A stretch of 64,000 nucleotides of DNA from Rhynchopus sp. YZ270_cl-10 (taxonomy: Eukaryota; Euglenozoa; Diplonemea; Diplonemida; Diplonemidae). The notes under the pieces were generated by a model. The model was given only the letters and a program-made list of their open reading frames with translations, did not search any database and was not told where the DNA came from. Position numbers and translations under genes: made by a program. Position 1 is the first letter of the stretch; every line of letters starts with the position of its first letter. Positions 61,387-64,000 of this stretch are shown here, in pieces. The stretch lies in contig OZ037888.1 of assembly GCA_964035575.1 (NCBI GenBank), positions 1,116,001 through 1,180,000 of the forward strand, given 5' to 3'.

Positions 61387-62092
61387 TCATAAACTTTTTT
61401 CTTTTGTTTTTTTTGTTAAGTGCGTGCATTTTTATATCTCCCGCAGAGATTCATGATGCTGACGTGCGGCCTTTTTGTGTTTTCATTTGATTTCTTTTTT
61501 TATTGGATCATCTGGACACACGAAAGAGTGGCTCCTCCGTACAACAACGTTCAAGAAGAGGCTTGTGGTCCCTTTGCGAAGTGTTTAAACACTGTCCGAT
61601 TTCTTTGAGAAAAAAATCTCTCATTTTTTTTTTTCCATTTTCCCCTTTCCGACTCCTAAAAAAAGTCTGTACTGTAGGTCATTGCTTGTAGGGGATACAG
61701 GTTTCCGACCACAGTCTCACGAAAAAAGCTCCCCCAGACTGCAGACTAAGAAATCATTTAATTAATTACCAGACCCCCAATCCTTAGTCTGCAGCTCTGA
61801 GCTCCACTCTCTCCTCTCCTCTTCTTTTCTCCACACTGCTTTCCCCCCCTATCTGTCTCCGAATTGGAAATTTTGACCAAACAGGGTTACCCTGTTTTTT
61901 TCCCACCACTTTGGGGACAATTTTTATGATTGCATGTTAGACCTTTTGACCATTTTTTGGGAAAATGGGCATCTTTTTTTTCTGAAAAATCTTATGAGCT
62001 TTTCCGACTTAAAAATAAGGATTCAGAACTGTGCAGATTTGCTGCGACAGCTGTGGATCAAATAAAAGGGGGGAGGGGGAAAAAAAAACTAT

Positions 62093-62141
62093 AGTGGAGC
62101 ACACTCTAGGGTGGCTACACTAATACAACCAAGTTTCCAAA
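62093..62141 (+). repeat. short repeat family C, copy 4
   Basis: AGTGGAGCACACTCTAGGGT then GGCTACACTAATACAACCAA, almost identical to copy 1 although 11 kb away. Confidence 0.78.
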
Positions 62142-62320
62142 AAACTAAAAAGGACCCCCCCGCCAGCTATTCTCCTCTCTCTTCCCCCCCGTGGTTTGCA
62201 CTTTTTTTATTCCGTTTAGTTTCAGTGATTCTTGTAGAGGTCTGTGTGGCTCAGTTTTTTTTTTTTTTTTTTTCCTGTATTATTTTTGTATGTCTTTTTT
62301 CATAATATTATGTGCACATT

Positions 62321-62423
62321 CGAAATGGATGTAGGACCGCCTGGTTGAGGGTCCACCCCCGGTGCACCGGTCATGTACCAAGGTACACTGTCATGAGAGG
62401 GCTTTTTTGTATTTCAAGTCAAC
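62321..62423 (+). repeat. short repeat family D, copy 4
   Basis: CGAAATGGATGTAGGACCGC start, GGTGCACCGGTCATGTACCA centre, AGGTACACTGTCATGAGAGG, then TTTTTTGTATTTCAAGTCAA. TGTACC/GGTACA pair exactly. Confidence 0.75.
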
Positions 62424-62446
62424 TTTTTTTCTCAAATGGTATGCTC

Positions 62447-62520
62447 GAAAAAATGGATGAAGCCGGTTGAGATCCACCACGGTGCACCGGGTAGAGGTAT
62501 TTTTTGTATTTCAAGCCAAC
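62447..62520 (+). repeat. short repeat family D, copy 5 (shortened)
   Basis: AAAATGGATGAAGCCGGTTG start, CCACGGTGCACCGGGTAGAG, then TTTTTTGTATTTCAAGCCAA. It lacks the TGTACC/GGTACA segment and lies 24 bases after copy 4. Confidence 0.6.
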
Positions 62521-62750
62521 TTTTTTTTCTTTTCTTTTTGTGCCCCGTCCACAGAGAGGGGCGGTCTGCACGGAACATAGCTTCATCTTTACCCCATTTT
62601 TTTTTACCCCCATTTTCCCCTTCCCAGAACCTTTGCTTCCGACCTACAAGCGGAAGTATTCTTTGTTTTTTGTTATTTTCCTTCTCGACTGAGATGCGTT
62701 GAAGCACGTTTCAATTTCTCTTTCTTCCTGTTAAAGTGCAAGCACAATCA

Positions 62751-62782
62751 GGTGACCAAAGAACGCAAGGCTTATTTTCATC
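62751..62782 (+). repeat. hairpin repeat family A, copy 12 (divergent)
   Basis: GGTGACCAAAGAACGCAAGG then CTTATTTTCATC. The outer stem and TTCATC trailer are kept. Confidence 0.55.
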
Positions 62783-62929
62783 TGAACAACTTTTCTTTTC
62801 TTTTTTTGAAAGGGTGCATGTGTTGACCCTCTCACATACTTTCAATTCTATGAATTGAAAGTATATGAATCTAATCTTTTTTTGTTCGGCGGCAATATTT
62901 CTTCGTATACATTGAAGTGTGTGTGTGTG

Positions 62930-62976
62930 TGTGTTTGATAACTAGTAGGGGTAATTCTTGCTCAGAATATGGCCCC
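62930..62976 (+). repeat. short repeat family G, copy 2
   Basis: Matches 59674-59724 (TTTGATAACTAGTAGGGGTA then ATTCTTGCTCAGAATATGGC) and, like copy 1, adjoins a GT run. Confidence 0.6.
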
Positions 62977-62995
62977 AAAAAGGGGGGGGGGGTGC

Positions 62996-64000
62996 TCACG
63001 TCACGGCAGACGCCCCCGAAGGGTCGTGACGGTGATGCAGTGGTTGAATGCCTTCCTGGGCCGCGTGCTTGAATTGCGGGTGGCAGGAGTGGCAGCATTC
63101 GTTTAGGCTTTTTCTGTCCAAGTGGCAGGCCCCACAGCGCGTCAATCTGTGGCTCAGGCAGAAGTCCATCACAAGCTCAAGGCCATCATCCTCTCTGTGG
63201 TGCAGGTTGCAGCAGGTTTCCACTACGGCTCGCACTTTCACACAGGACACACATCTGACTTTTCCGTGGCTCTCACATGAGATGATTTTGGCGTTCTTGC
63301 GGGCCCCCGCGGGGGCTGGTCGCGGGGGTCTGGACCTGAAGGCTGCAGTGTCCACCGCCGCTCTGCCCCGTGCCTGGCTGGATGCCTCCGTCCAGTTCGC
63401 GGCGTAGTGGTCCTGGGGGTAGAACCGTGCTGCCCATGCTTGGCTCTCCTCATACAGGATGGAGCTAGGGCCATGCGGCTGTTCGCTGCGGATGTTGTGG
63501 GCGTTGAGGTGGCGGAGGACGGCCTCTGTCTTGGCGGAAAGCACAGCCCGTCGGTTTACCCCTTGCACCACTGTCCCTCCGAGCGCTGTCAGACTGGTGA
63601 CACCTCCCTCTTTGCCTCTGGTCCAACTGTCGACTTGGACCACACTGCGTAGGTCACGGGTGAGGCTCTGCAGTGACAGTGCTTTGGCCCATACGCTCTT
63701 TTGGAAGAGAGGGTATTCTGCAGCTGCCTGGCTTAGCTGCTCCGCCCTCGCAACTTCGACCGTATCCATCGCTTCATTGCTGAGAGCGTCAGCGTCAGTG
63801 TTGAGGTTCCGCTTGACGTGGCGCCATTCGATGACGTAGCGGGGTTGCAGGTCTCGGATTTGGGCCCTGATGCGGTGGAGGAATGGCTGGAGGTTCTCTT
63901 TGCATGTTGTGTTCCCCTTGATGTGCTCGATGATCAGTTTAGAGTCACCGTATATGGTCGCCTGGCCACACACTTCTGGGGGTAGGTCGCGAAGAAGGCA
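62996..64000 (-). mobile_element. retrotransposon pol fragment: RNase H domain and Cys-rich C-terminus
   Basis: An open minus-strand frame runs from the window's right edge to 62996. Its N-terminal part (TIYGDSKLIIEHIKG, then YVIEWRHVKRNLNTDADALS) is the second half of an RNase H-like domain of the kind found at the end of retrotransposon polymerases. A linker and a Cys/His-rich C-terminal region (about 63230-63050) that may bind zinc follow. The rest of the element, and hence its class (LTR or non-LTR), lies outside the window. Age and integrity cannot be judged; the visible 1 kb is open. Confidence 0.72.

Larger units (their letters stand above)
59001..62995. other. 4-kb gene-free region rich in short dispersed repeats
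   Basis: No supported gene on either strand. Composition is T- and A-rich. It contains at least six family A hairpins, three family C, two family D, one family B and two family G copies, GT microsatellites (59587-59602, 59732-59748, 62916-62934) and a mariner-like MITE. All repeats of families A-D read in the same direction as the genes to the left. Confidence 0.6.

Overview
The window is nuclear DNA from a unicellular eukaryote. Coding regions are GC-richer than their flanks. Spacers are AT-rich and full of homopolymer T and A runs. Several genes carry short GT-AG introns with a strong GTATG-type donor and an ACAG-type acceptor. Nearly every confident gene lies on the + strand. The exceptions are a minus-strand coding tail at the left edge and a retroelement fragment at the right edge. 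Co-directional genes, pyrimidine tracts plus AG just before many start codons, and a trypanosome-like class III cyclase fold hint at a euglenozoan or another trans-splicing protist. That placement is inference; the sequence alone does not fix the lineage.

Layout. 0.3-0.6 kb: probable end of a minus-strand gene. 0.9-10.5 kb: an unknown proline-rich protein and a 2368-residue secreted mucin-like protein with six Cys-containing repeats, a PPTSA/PPTNA stalk and two Cys-rich C-terminal modules. 12.7-22.4 kb: a bacterial-type YdeI/OmpD-associated protein, a tandem GT90 (CAP10-like) glycosyltransferase, a kinesin-8-like motor and a PDZ-containing protein. 22.7-25.0 kb: nested TTAA-flanked transposons, one piggyBac-like. 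25.5-30 kb: a coiled-coil protein with a GAR-like tail, an unknown basic protein and a Cys-rich zinc-binding protein. 30.3-31.3 kb: a MULE-like element with a 9-bp target duplication. 32.3-40.3 kb: a coiled-coil protein with a degenerate nucleotidyl cyclase domain, and a kinesin-4-like motor whose last intron holds a foldback element. 41.5-45.4 kb: two abutting inverted-repeat elements, one filled with satellite arrays. 45.9-54.2 kb: a TPR protein, an unknown protein, two small membrane proteins and a multi-PAS protein. 54.2-63 kb: gene-poor DNA with palindromic elements and many short dispersed repeats. 63-64 kb: RNase H end of a retrotransposon leaving the window.

The genes point to a microtubule-rich (possibly flagellated) cell: two kinesins, a GAR-like protein, several coiled-coil proteins, and PAS and cyclase sensory modules. 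The most unusual signal is a set of short hairpin-forming repeat families. At least 12 copies of one, five of a second and four of a third were seen. All lie in the same orientation as the genes, usually in 3' flanks or gene-free spacers, and some show pairing-preserving changes. They match no feature type I recognise.
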